A stretch of 64,000 bases of DNA from Ananas comosus (Eukaryota; Streptophyta; Magnoliopsida; Poales; Bromeliaceae). Each line of letters opens with the position of its first letter. The stretch's first letter is position 1. Under the pieces are notes generated by a model. The model was given only the letters and a program-made list of their open reading frames with translations, searched no databases and was not told where the DNA came from. The stretch is taken from the NCBI RefSeq assembly GCF_001540865.1, contig NC_033621.1, forward strand, positions 21,232,769 through 21,296,768, written 5' to 3'. Positions 24,001-35,727 of this stretch are shown here, piece after piece. The position numbers and the translations under genes are program-made.

Positions 24001-27000
24001 TCCATAACTAGGTCTAACTCCAAAAATCCTCCCAAAAACACAACCCAAGGGAGTAATCAAACTATTAACTTTCTATAGAGCTCCAAACCAAGCTAAGATG
24101 GAGCTAGGGTTGGAGATAATTCTTCAACAAAGCTCTATTCTTCAACTTCAAGACTTCTCCAAGGTCCAAGAACAACTATCTATGAAAAAGGAGAAGAAAG
24201 AGGAGATCAAACCACTAAAATCACAAACCAAGGAGAAGAAAGCTAGAGAGAGGAAAAGAGGGGACTTACCAAGCTCTCTTTCTAGTTCTAAGCACAAAGA
24301 ACCCTACATGGGGGTGTTGGGGGTTATATAGCAATGTAACAATCCCCAAAATGACGCTCAAAAGCACCCAAATAGCAAACTGCACAAAACACAGTTTATT
24401 GCACTACGTACTGGTACTCGAATTGGAGTACTGGTATTCGGCACCCAGACCCGCAAAACCCGAGCCTCGGTCAATCGGGTTGGTTACGATGTACCGGTAC
24501 TAGCTCGATGCAGTACCGGTACCCGGCCTAGTACTGGTACTCGACGACTCCGTACCGGTACTCAGCACCCCACAGCTCAAAACCCGAGAGCAGCCTTCTC
24601 GATCACGCGTTGGGGTTCCGGTACCCCACTCAGGTACCGGTACTCAGTACCTCAAAACTTGCAGTTTGCAGATTTTGGTGCTAAGGACTCCCTCTCGCGT
24701 TCACGAAACACAAGTAATAGGTCGGTACACAGTCAATGACCCCCAAACACACCAAGAACAGATCAAAATACTATTTTGACACTGGAACCTTGCAATTTGC
24801 TAAAGTTCAGTGTATTACAGAACATGACCAGTTACACAGGTTGTACTTCTATACTATCAGCAAGGGCTTTGGTTTAGCGGGGAATCCCGACCATAGTAAC
24901 ATGAATGAGGCAAGTATGCAGCAACTTAAGTGGGGCTTGGAGAAGGGATGGGAGACGACATTTAAGGCCCATTTCATATCTAACTTGTTCCATACTTCCT
25001 AGAACCTGCCTTGAGTCACATTGAATTACTATATTTTTAAATAAATGTAATAAAATTTAAGAACATATTTTGCATGTTGAAAATAATATACAATTTATAA
25101 TTTTGTAGGTATGGATGTAATCAATATAAGATTGGAAGATTTAGATGGGAAGCTTTAGATTTCTCTATGTTGCACATACATGAAACCAAATATGAACACA
25201 ATATTATACAAATATGGCAATACGCCAATATGACTAGTTTAAAAAATCTTATGATATGATAGGTGGGGGATATGGGACTAAAATTATTTTTAATAAATAC
25301 TTATGAACTGTTTATATATGACAATGTATGTTAAAATACTTCACATGCTTAGATGACATAAAGCAATAAACTCAAGAACTTGTGCAAAGATATAAATATA
25401 TTTGAGATTTTTTCATCACGAAATAAAGCTACTTAAACCATCATTATCTTGAGTTTCATCAACCATTAATCCATAATGTGTGTCATCCAAATGCCTGGAT
25501 GAGATAACTTATATCACAAATTTTGGATCTGTAACACATGAGATAACTTGTGCGTCCTTCAAGTATCCCTCATGTATCAGGTATTTTCTAAAATGTTAAA
25601 ATATTGGATACTTCTATGACTTATTAATATTTGTGCATGTGTCAGGCGCTTCGGTATCGAAAACTTATAGGATAGGGGCACAACAGCTAGAATGAAGTGT
25701 CAGTGCTTCAAAGAATGTTCTTCTATTACAGTTTGGACTTTGGAGTTGAATATTCTAGGTTGTTTGCCATCATACAGCCCTAAGAGCGAAAAAAATTTTC
25801 TTCCCTTTCTCTCTTTGCATAATAAGCTGGCGTCAGATATTTCCTAATTTAATCAGCATATTAGAAGCCATTCATTGCTGTCCTCTTCTGTACATTGCAG
25901 GTTCGAGCAGCAGAATATAATAATGTGCGAAGTCAGCTCAATGCAATAAATAGAAAGCAAACTGGAAGGTATGACCTAGTGGTTGGCTTTTGCAGTACCT
26001 CCTACACAAGGGTTTACAATTATGATATATAAATATAAAATCTCTCGAATGTTTTGTTTCTTATTTTAGTTTTGTCTTAATCTTCTGATGTCTAAAACTG
26101 CCTTTATACCTGTAACAGCTTAGCAGTTCGTGACCTTTCTGACTTGGTAAAGCCAGAAGATATCATTACAACAGAACATCTAGTGACTCTTCTTGCTGTA
26201 GTACCCAAATATTCTCAGAAGGACTGGTTAACAAGCTATGAAACGTTGGCTACCTATGTGGTAAAGATTTATGATGATTATGATGGTGTAATTGATGCAA
26301 ATTTGATGCCATTATTATCACAATTGATTTCGTAGTTTTGCTATTTATACTCAGTCAGTCAGTTCTTTATAAATGTTCTTCATTCATGTTTTAAAAGTAC
26401 CAATTATCAACATATAAATGGCAAAAACTGACTTATATGCATAGCACATACTTTGCTTTGCTTTTAGGTTTTATTTTGCTAATTTTTAAATTTTACAATG
26501 TAGGTACCTAGGTCAACAAAAAAGCTACATGAAGACAATGAATATGCTCTCTACACAGTAACACTCTTTGCTAGAGTTGCTGACAATTTTAAGATCAGTG
26601 CACGTGAAAAAGGATTTCAGGTGAGTTTATTTCCTATCTATTCATTTCTTAAGCATGTTTTGAGTCGCATATAATTGAGATTTCTGTTGGCACTCGTTTA
26701 AAGCTGAAGTACATTTATGGATCTTATGCTGTCTCAAGCTTTCTGCTTGCATGATTTTCTTCTTGCTTAGCCTTAGTGGTTATTTCACTAATGAATTCTT
26801 CCTCTTGTTTCTTTTGGCTTAGATTCGTGACTTTGAATATAGCCCAGAAACACATGACAATCAGAAAACTGAACTGGAGAAACTAATGCATGATCAGGAA
26901 AATATGAGGGCCTCTCTTCTTCAGTGGTGCTATGCTAGTTATGGCGAGGTATAGGACTATTATTACAACCTATGTGAATATCTAACTTTGTTGGATGTTA

Positions 27001-29196
27001 AACTAATTGCTCTCAAAGAGGACCAATCTCCAGTTTTATTTGGTTGAACTGCTATCATGATTTGCTCATGAGGCGTTCTTCACATTATTGTTGCTCTGTG
27101 CTATCTGTTATATCATAAGAATATAGTTTTGGTTGCACAATCGGAGACCGTAATTTTATATCTATCCACTATGTACTTCTAAGACAATCGGATCTCTTAG
27201 AGCTGTCCACAATCTTGGGGGCAGTAGACAGTTTCCTGTTGCTTTGACCAATGTCCTTTTTTGGCTTATATCACTAATTTTGGCACTTTCAACAATAGTC
27301 TGGCAAACCAGTGTAGAGCTGCTTTTCAAAACCATCTAACATTGGTTTTAATTAATTGTGTAAGCTATCCTCGAAAGTAGCCGGTACAGTAGATCTGAGC
27401 AAAATTTGCCCAGCCCACACAACCTGGCCTCCCTGGCCTGCATTTTGTTCATTAACCCAACTTGACTAGGTTCCGCCTAGTCATTTGGACCGGACCAGGC
27501 TTGATAGTTCCAGAGTGGGCTTGGTCCAAGCTAGCATATCTTAACCTAGTCCGAGCCCTGGCTCGTGTTGGACTTTGCTTAGCTCCGTACTACAGCTTAG
27601 CTCTGTAGTACAGGTTTCCTTGTTCTGTCATTTCATGTAGTATTTCTATCTTAAACTTTTATGTCAGATCCACTTATTTTTGCAGCATGATGTCACATAA
27701 TCAATGTATGTTTCAATGTATAGACCATGCTGTCTTTTCTGTCCTAGTAATTTTTCTGTTTATCAACAAGTACATAGCGATCGAACAACAAATAGATGCA
27801 TAATAAGCTTCTATCTAGGGTGATCATCGCAGGCTATATCTTAGATACTTACGGGGAAAAAAAGGAAAAAAAAAAGAAGTAAGAAACCGACATTATGTGA
27901 AGGCCAGTTTAAGCATGTATATATATCTGCCTATTTGAACATATTAATTAAAAAATTGAAGTTCGAGAAGTTATCCATCAGTTCAAACTTCTACAATTAT
28001 CTATATATTATCCTCATTCATTTTTTTGTAGGTTTCTAGCGATCAATTAATTTTTAATTTTGCTTACACAGGTTTTCAGTTCCTGGATGCACTTCTGTGC
28101 CGTACGAGTCTTTGCAGAGAGTATTCTCCGATACGGTTTGCCTCCGTCATTCCTGGTATCAACACTTCTTCCCTGCCTTTCTATTATGGCCGCTCATATC
28201 ACACAATGACATGATGTTTCTATCAATCCAAAATTACTTTCAGTCTGCTGTGTTAGCACCAACTACTAAAAGCGAGAAGAAAGTGCGGGCTATCTTGGAA
28301 CAGCTTTGTGGCAACGTCCATAGGTATTTGAAATGTTGTCTATACTTTTCTCCTTCTATATTGCAAATTTTATCTTTTGTTAACTGCGCTATGAACTACA
28401 CCATCATTGATGTGTAATTTATCATCTGTTAGCCTTGTTCTAGGGGGCACTTCACCTGAAAATTGCCAACTTGGCCTGGTTTCTAGGAAGAGCTTATTAT
28501 CTGCATGAGATGGTTTTTAGCATACATGCCCCTACAGATATGCGAAATTGCACAACTACCCCTGTAAAATTTGTATTTTCATTTGTGCCCTTGAACATGC
28601 ATGCCACTTGTATGCAAAAGCACGGGGTGTCTATGCTAAGAAGTTTTGCATAGATAACCTTCATAGGGCATTTGGGGAAATAGACGATGTTTTCAAGGGT
28701 ACACACGGGTAAGCTTGGAAATTCCGACTTTCAGGGGTATTTGCCTGATTTCACACATTGCAGCAGTCCATATGCAAAATCTCGAATCTAGAACTTTTAG
28801 CTAGAGTGGGGACCCTAAATTTCAGAAAGTCCAACATGAATCCGCTGCTTTGGGCTTCACCGAGAAGCTGCGTTGAGAATTTAATGAAAAAGCTGGTAGG
28901 TCTCGTAGAAGAAATCTATATAAACATCAATTAATGCGTAAAACTATCCAAGTCAAAAAAAAAACCCTGGAAGCGCACAGCCTGCCACAGCCGGAGGACC
29001 AACTAATGCATCTAGGCATGGTCTTAAGACTTATTTCTTGCTGCTTATAGGTAATGTGATGCTAACTAAAACTTCTACTCTTTATATTTCTTTTTTTAGC
29101 ATTTACTGGAAATCCGAAGACGACGTAGGCATTGCCGGTATGGGCGGCGAAGCCGAGGCTTATCCCTATGTATCCTTCACTATCAGTCTTGTTTAA
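21089..29196 (+). CDS. VHA-C: V-type H+-ATPase subunit C (V1 sector, DET3 homologue)
   Basis: Eleven exons: 21089-21202, 21316-21384, 21462-21589, 21664-21763, 25901-25968, 26119-26260, 26504-26620, 26823-26948, 28072-28155, 28244-28323 and 29100-29196. All join in frame at GT-AG sites to 374 residues; I recall about 375 for Arabidopsis DET3. Recognisable signatures are the N-terminal MATRYWIVSLPVQ, the FNTPDLRVGTLDSLLALSDD segment, KYSQKDWLTSYETLATYVV in the middle, and the C-terminal IYWKSEDDVGIAG with PYVSFTISLV. Subunit C bridges the V1 catalytic head and the Vo membrane rotor on the tonoplast and Golgi/TGN, and controls reversible assembly of the pump. In Arabidopsis, partial loss gives the de-etiolated det3 phenotype. 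The frame looks intact. Intron 4 is swollen to 4.1 kb by an LTR insertion. Confidence 0.97.
22372..24819 (+). mobile_element. Solo LTR, 2,448 bp, in VHA-C intron 4 (Del/Tekay-like)
   Basis: Starts TGTCACGCCCGG and ends GTGTATTACA, flanked by GAACA at 22367-22371 and 24820-24824 (5-bp target duplication). The TG...CA ends, the length and the TGTCACGCCC start fit Ty3-gypsy chromoviruses of the Del/Tekay kind; the lineage is my inference. No gag-pol and no second LTR are present. A TATA-like GGGTTATATAGC lies at about 24325. The last 400 bp carry repeated GTACCGGTAC words. Confidence 0.8.
28430..28765. repeat. MITE-like segment in VHA-C intron 10
   Basis: Opens CTAGGGGGCACTTCACC and closes near GGGGTATTTGCCTGATTTCAC, with a CATACATGCCCCTACAG-type interior. 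This is the wording of MULE-derived MITEs in plants. No target duplication was confirmed. Confidence 0.35.
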
Positions 29197-29392
29197 TATC
29201 AAATTAACTTCCCAAGCTGTTTTCTGCTTGACCAGGGCTTTTTCAAAAGTAATTATCATTAATTTTCATCCCCCAATATACCATCCGAGAGATTCTCGAT
29301 GTATATTATCCTTTGTGACATGTTCGATTCTTTCGTTGCTCGCGTTTTACGTATCCCGAATTTTGTTCTTTGGGTTGTAGCCGATGATCATC

Positions 29393-29398
29393 AATAAA
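29393..29398 (+). terminator. Probable poly(A) signal of VHA-C
   Basis: AATAAA about 200 bp after the VHA-C stop codon, on the coding strand, in a T-rich context. Cleavage would fall shortly after. Confidence 0.45.
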
Positions 29399-30329
29399 AT
29401 GTAACAACAGTGCGAAGTAAAACATTGTGATTATATCCATGGAGGGTGATGCCATGTAAGTAATAATCTGAACTCATCAATCAGAATATTATTATCTCAC
29501 CCATCAGAAGCACTTATTGATCTGTTTTTGCACTTCCATAAAAAGATCTTTTTTATGCTGCGCTCCTCTTTGGGTTTGCAATATTTTTGTGTATATTGTC
29601 GTATTTATTATAGAATGAATTGCTATGTGCTATATTGCGAGGTTATTATTGGGTATTATAACTGCACTTTTTTGCGCCCATTTCTCGCGGGCGATTTCTC
29701 ATTGGTTGTGTAGGTGTCTAGTTCCAGTTGAATCAGTTTCAAAATTGTTTTCGGAACGGGACGGTGTTTTTCTGAGTGTGAGCACCTAAAATTCTTTTTA
29801 GGGGCAATTGTTTATATACTCCTGAAAAGTTTTCGATTTTTTTATTTATCCCTCTTACAAGGCTAATATTGAAAATACTCTTCTTATTTTTCAAGTCTTT
29901 AATATACCCTGTAGTTAAGTTCCGTCAGTGAGCTGCCGTTATCTCTGAAAAATTATCATTTTATTTATTCTAATATATTTTTGTACCGTAACTAACTTTT
30001 CTTATATATTCTTCATATAGCAAATATTTTTTTAATTTGTCCTTCAAATATCAATTAATTAATAAAGCACGTTGGGAGCGAGCAGATGAACAGATGAGAT
30101 TGCTCACAGCTAAATCAACCTTGGTGGCTGGAGGTATAGTTAGTTAATTCGGATTCAGCAAAAATTCGGTACAGATATAATTCGTCTTTTAATTTTTAAA
30201 TTAGTTGAAAAATACGACTAAAAAACGAATTCGGCAATTATTTAGATACGTGATTTATACGGATATTATACGTTCACCGATTAAAATTTTAGGATAAAAA
30301 ATTCAGCTATATAATAAATATATAATAAT

Positions 30330-30665
30330 TAATATACTATATATATTATTATTATAATTTTTATATATAAATTAAATATATTTAAAATTATAATAAATAT
30401 ATATTAATAATATATAAGAGTTATATATTTAAAAATATTAATAAATAATTACAAATTTATAAATAAAATATTATATAATAATATTTCTATATAAAAATAA
30501 AATACTATATAACTATATATTTATAAATAAAATCTATATATATATAATGTGACGGAGGTCCACGTGGACCTTCCTCTCACCCGGTCACGAGGCCAAACTG
30601 GGCTTCGGTGGACCCGCACACGCTGCTCCTTCCGCGCGCAACACCGCGCCCTCTTGCTCCCCGGC
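30330..30665. repeat. Direct repeat A, first copy (AT segment plus start of GC-rich block)
   Basis: TATTATTATTATAATTTTT at about 30346 and the following 200 bp, then GTGACGGAGGTCCACGTGG, recur at about 33376-33690; the AT part alone recurs at about 32308-32440. The GC-rich part stops at 30665, where a GAGCC-type element begins. Confidence 0.7.
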
Positions 30666-31452
30666 TAGGGCGGTGCAAACGAGCCGAGCTCGAGCCGAGC
30701 TTATGTCAGCTCAAATTCGGCCTTGAAATTAATTTCGAGCCTAAATCTAGACTCAAGCTCGGCTTGAAATTAATTCGAGCCAAGCTCGATCGAGCGAGCC
30801 TAATTTCGAGTCGAGCCGGAGCTCGAGCTCTAAATGAGCCGATGATAATTCTGGAGTATTATATAATCAATAGTTTAATTTTTATATAATATTACTACAA
30901 TTTGATGCAACATGTCCAATAGTTCAAAAATACAAAATAATTGTAAGAAATGTGAGCTAGGGTGACTGCCTGACTGGGTGAAGGTCAAGAGAAGAGATGA
31001 GAGAGAGAGCAGGAGAGAGAAAGAGAGAAGAGAGAGAGAGAGGAACAAAAAATAAAGATTTGGGAATTTGAATGTTATCATGTTTTTGGTTATGTGCAAC
31101 AGTAAAAGTCAGAAAGAAAGAGAAAGATAGTGTGTTATGTAAATTTAAAATTGGGCTCAATTGCACGATTGTATTTGTTTGGGTTTATTTTATAGGTCAA
31201 CAATAATGGCCCAAATTAATTAAAGCTTATATATAATTAAAATACATTATTATTTATAAATATATTATATATATATATAATATATAGATATACATTATAT
31301 ATGTGTATATATATATTATAAGGCGTCCGGCTATTATACATATATATATATATATTAATATATATAATATATATATATATAGGTCCGGCTATATATATAT
31401 ATATATATATATATATTACATATATATCTTATATATATACTATATTAGGGTC

Positions 31453-31488
<36 letters not shown>

Positions 31489-32028
31489 GGCTCCCGGTAC
31501 TATACTATTATGAGTAGGATTCCCTCGTACTCATAAGTTGTTTTCGATGATAAACGCTTCCGAATCGACGATCCAACCGTTTAAACGTTATTTACACATT
31601 TAAACTTCTTAGAAATTAATTTTATATTTTTCGACATTATTTACTTTACGATCAAGAGGTCACAAAATTGACAATTTTAACGGCGGTATGGGATACTTGC
31701 AAGTTTAACGAGTGTAAACGAATCGGAATTTGTTGAATTTTTTATAGAAAATTCTATTCACTACATAGTAAAAGATCAATAGCTCCAATCTTGAATTTGA
31801 AGGATCCAAATCATCCTTTTTTAGGACGTCCATTCGATTTTGACCGTTCATTTATGCCACTTGATGGACTTTATTTGATTTCGAAATTTACGAAATTTTT
31901 TTCTAGTAGTTTCAATACTAGATCATATTTAACAGAGATGGATCAGTCAATTCGGAAGCCTCCATCTATTGAAAACAACTTATGAGTACGAGGGGCTCAA
32001 TACTCATAATAGTATAGTAGCCATGGCC

Positions 32029-32062
<34 letters not shown>

Positions 32063-32301
32063 ATATATATTAATTATATATATATATATATATATATACT
32101 ATATTATATATATATATATATTCGAGCTTTTCGAGCCTAATCTGCGAACGAGCCGAGTAATATCAAGTTCGGCTTGAAATGAATTTTGAGCCTTTTATTT
32201 GCTTCAAGCTCGGCTCATTTAATTTCGAGTCGAGCTCGAGCGAGCCGAATATCGAGCGAAACAGAGTCGAACGCGAGCCGGCTCGGTCGTTTGCCAGCCC
32301 T
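30666..32301. mobile_element. GAGCCGAGCTCG-type repeat element, with a nested foldback MITE
   Basis: Left end GGGCGGTGCAAACGAGCCG; right end GCCGGCTCGGTCGTTTGCC then AGCCCT, roughly inverted. GAGCCGAGCTCGAGCC words recur at both ends. Sequence 31250-32105 is TA-repeat plus a foldback element inserted inside. The right half recurs at 33190-33372. Confidence 0.55.
31487..32030. mobile_element. Foldback MITE of the TACTATACTATTATGAGTA family, copy 1
   Basis: Inverted arms of about 60 bp: GGTACTATACTATTATGAG on the left and its inverse CTCATAATAGTATAGTAGCC on the right. It sits between (TA)n tracts. The interior begins GTTTTCGATGATAAACGC and includes CGAATCGACGATCCAACCG. Confidence 0.75.
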
Positions 32302-32422
32302 ATATATTATTATTATAATTTTTTTATATAAATTAAATATATTTAAAATTATAATAAATTATATTAATTATATATAAGAGTTATATATTTAAAATACTCA
32401 TAAATAATTATAAAAGATATAG

Positions 32423-32454
<32 letters not shown>

Positions 32455-32567
32455 TATATATAGGTCCGGCTATATATATATATATATATATACTATATAC
32501 ATATATATCTTATATATATATACTATATTAGGGTCCGGATATATATATATTATATATATATATATAT

Positions 32568-33104
32568 TAGGGTCCCGGTACTATACTATTATGAGTACGA
32601 TTCCCTCGTACTCTAAGTTGTTTTCGATGATAAAGCTTCCGAATCGACGATCCAACACGTTAAACGTATTTACAACATTTAAAACTTCTTAGAAATTAAT
32701 TTTATATTTTTCGACATTATTTACCTTACGATCAAGAGGTCACAAAATTGACAATTTTAACGGCGGTATGGATACTTGCAATTTAACAGTTGTAAACGAA
32801 TCGGAATTTGTTGAATTTTTTATAGAAAATTCTATTCACTACATAGAAAAGATCAATAGCTCCATCTTGAATTTGAAGGATCCAAATCATCCTTTTTTAG
32901 GACGTCCTTCGATTTGACCGTTCATTTTATGCCACTTGATGGACTTTATTTGATTTCGAAATTACGAAATTTTTTTTTCTAGTAGTTTCAAATACTTAGA
33001 TCATATTTAACAGAGTGGATCGTCAATTCGGAAGCTCCATCATTGAAAACAACTTATGAGTACGAGGGGCTCCAATACTCATAATAGTATAGTAGCCATG
33101 GCCT
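32568..33104. mobile_element. Foldback MITE, copy 2 (in the duplicated block)
   Basis: Same element as at 31487-32030, carried by the tandem duplication, with many single-base indels relative to copy 1. Confidence 0.75.
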
Positions 33105-33579
33105 ATATATATATTATATATATATTATATATATATATATATATTAATTATATATATATATATATATATATACTATATATATATATATATATATTCGAGC
33201 TTTTCGAGCCTAATCTGCGAACGAGCCGAGTAATACTCAAGTTCGGCTTGAAATGAATTTTGAGCCTTTTATTTGTTCAAAGCTCGGCTCATTTAATTTC
33301 GAGTCGAGCTCGAGCGAGCCGAATATCGAGCGAACAGAGTCGAACGCGAGCCGGCTCGTCGTTTGCCAGCCCTATATATTATTATTATAATTTTTTATAT
33401 AAATTAAATATATTTAAAATTATAATAAATATATATAATTAATATATAAGAGTTATATATTTAAAATATCATAAATAATTTAAAAGTTATAAATAAAATA
33501 TTATATAATAATATTTCTATTATATAAATAAAATACTATATAAATATATATTTATAAATAAAATTATATATATATAATG

Positions 33580-34100
33580 TGACGGAGGTCCACCGTGGAC
33601 CTTCCTCTCACCCGGTCCACGAGGCCAAACTGGCTTCGTGGACCGCGCACACGCTGCTCCCTCCGCGTGCAACACCGCGCCCTCTTGCTCCCGGCACGCG
33701 GACGGCCTCGGGCGAGATAGGATCGTCGCTGCAGCCTTCTTGCTCTCGGTGCCGGCCAAGGCGGCGGAGGAGGACGACGACAACGACGAGAGCGGCGGAG
33801 GAGGAGCTCGTGGAGGAGCCGATCCTGGAAGGGAGGAGCTCATGGAGGGCACGGAGCTTGCGCTTCGAGAGGGCGGAGAGGTTGGCGGCGGTGGAGGCGC
33901 GCGGGGAGGGGACCAAGGGGCGGAGGTGGTCGCCCCAACGGAAGCGCCCGGAGAGGACGACGTCGCGGAGGGACAGGAGGGAGTCGACGACGGGGCGGGG
34001 GAAGGAGGAGCGGAGGTTCGAAGGGGTCGCGGTCCTCTCTGCGACGATGGGGTTGGGGTCGGGGTTGGGGACAACGATAGGAGGGAGATCAGGAGGATAA
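33580..34100 (-). pseudogene. GC-rich coding-like cargo of the MULE, unidentified
   Basis: An abrupt switch to high GC in otherwise A/T-rich DNA, with long overlapping open frames on both strands, as expected from base composition alone. The most protein-like reading is on the minus strand from about 34060 to 33750. It includes PRPVVDSLLSLRDVVLSGRF and ALSKRKLRALHELLPSR, which look like an amphipathic host-gene fragment. I do not recognise the family. It lacks a defined start, splice structure and stop, so a captured 5' gene fragment is more likely than a gene. Confidence 0.4.
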
Positions 34101-34340
34101 CTTAAGGAATTAGTATAATATGGTAGGAGGCAAAATATGTATTTTATTTAGATTTTAACTCTAGTATATATTTAACCCATGTTTAATCCGAGTTAAATTA
34201 ACAAAGGATAACTGTAGGGGTATTTTAAAATAACGGTGGAACATATGAGGGGCATTTTAGAAAGAAAAAAAAAAAAGCAGGGGTAGATCGGATATATCCA
34301 AGCCTATGAGGGTTATATAGGCAATTATCCCTTCTTTTTA

Positions 34341-35713
34341 TTGAAAAATCAGTTTTATTTACTTTGAAAAAATATATCTGCTTTTATTTGTCAGAATTTT
34401 TATTTTTTCCTAAATGGGAAAAACTGAAAACGGAAAATATCATTTAATCTGTCTTTTTTTTTTTCTTAGGACTTCTTTATGAGCAGGACTATTGTGCTAT
34501 TAAAAGCCCAACAGTTTTTGTGCTTCTAACTTTCTAATCATTCTTTAAATTTGATGGGCGGTTAAAATGAGGGAGGGAAGAGATATTGGAGAAAAATTCA
34601 AGAAGGAAAATTGAAACACCTAATACTTTTTTAAAGGGATATTTCTTTTCATTTTCATTCTAATCCTCCATCAAACTTGATGGGTAAAGTTAGAAGCACA
34701 ATGATTGCTGTGCTGCTGTGTTTCTAATAGCACAATAGCCTTGCTCCTCCTTTTACACTAATCTTATAATTTTGTTTCAATTGTTGAAATGATTTTTTTT
34801 TAATTTTATTTGGCTAATTAATCATTTTTTTTATCACGTCAGTGTTATATTAGATAAAAATGACGAACAGATCGTTCACTGTCTTTAAAAGCGATTGAAT
34901 TATTTATCTTTTTTGGATGGGTTGTTAAGATTTTTGTAGATTGTTAGGAATTGAATTATTTATCTTTTTTGGTTATTGGTTGTTAAGATTTTTGTAGATT
35001 GTTAGGATTGTATGTGAATCGTTGAAATTTTTGAATGATTGTTATGATTATTATATATGAAAAATGGAAATAAATGGTAAATATTTTTTGTTAAGAAAAA
35101 TGTGGTAAACGATTCGTCGTTTTTCAATTGTTCTTTCATCCTATTGCTGAGTTGAACAAAATAGTATTATTGGGCTAAATAAAATCTTATAAAGTTATTT
35201 TGTAATTTATAATTTTTTAAAGAATTAAATCGGAAAAGGTTCCTTTTTTCCTGCATACCAAACTAGTTCCATTTTCCAGTTGGAAAGAGCTTTTAACGAG
35301 TCTTTCATTCCACGACCACAAAGCACTTTTCTGCAAAGAACAATATTTTGTATATTACAACTAAAGTATCTGTTCCTTTTGTTTTTAAAATTTTATTTTG
35401 TTTTATTTAGTGGTTGTGCATGCAGATGAAACTGCAAACACACACAAAAAAAATGAAAAATAAAAAATAATTGTTTCACGGGTATCCTTTCTATGGAAGA
35501 TGTTTGAATAATTGCTTTCTATTTTTTAGCTTTTTATATATATTGGTGCTTACTAAAACAACATTTTTGTGGAACGTCTAATGCACTATTCAAACTGCAT
35601 ATTCAACACACCTTAGCCTAGACATCCATCCATAGTAGTAGTATAGTACACCCTCCCATGTCGCCCAAAGCAATAACACTTCAGTGTTTAAAATGTCTAG
35701 GCATTGTTGTAGA
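34341..35713. other. A/T-rich intergenic DNA
   Basis: No gene. An inverted pair at about 34475-34550 and 34665-34740 (AGCAGGACTATTGTGCTATT / AATAGCACAATAGCCTTGCT) suggests a small foldback element of about 270 bp. A short direct repeat of about 70 bp (GAATTATTTATCTTTTTTGG) lies at 34896-35010. Confidence 0.4.
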
Positions 35714-35727
35714 CTGTAGAGGGAAAT

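Larger units (their letters stand above)
31380..33380. repeat. Tandem duplication of about 1.07 kb
   Basis: The block 31380-32310 (GGTCCGGCTATA, TA repeats, foldback MITE, GAGCC end) recurs as 32460-33380 in the same order. The copies differ mainly by single-base insertions and deletions, for example around 31826 versus 32910. Confidence 0.8.
29801..34331. mobile_element. Pack-MULE-like element, 4.5 kb, 9-bp target duplication
   Basis: A perfect 9-bp repeat TTCTTTTTA flanks it (29792-29800 and 34332-34340). The inverted ends GGGGCAATTGTTTATATA and the reverse complement of TATATAGGCAATTATCCC match over about 25 bp with some changes. There is no transposase. The interior carries a GC-rich block (33580-34090, partly repeated at 30550-30665), GAGCC-rich repeats, foldback MITEs and a tandem duplication. 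MULEs that carry host gene fragments are called Pack-MULEs; calling this one is inference from the 9-bp duplication and the GC-rich cargo. It begins 600 bp downstream of VHA-C. Confidence 0.65.

Noticed and set aside
24400..24665. Regular short repeats resembling a CRISPR-like array
   Set aside because: Spacing is irregular, repeats are about 10 bp and degenerate, and this is plant LTR DNA.
31303..31488. Open frame of alternating Tyr and Ile
   Set aside because: It is a translated (TA)n microsatellite with no coding signature.
33579..34105. Several overlapping frames of 100-180 codons on both strands
   Set aside because: Stop codons are rare in GC-rich DNA, so overlapping frames arise by composition. 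Only one minus-strand reading looks protein-like, and it is annotated as unidentified cargo.
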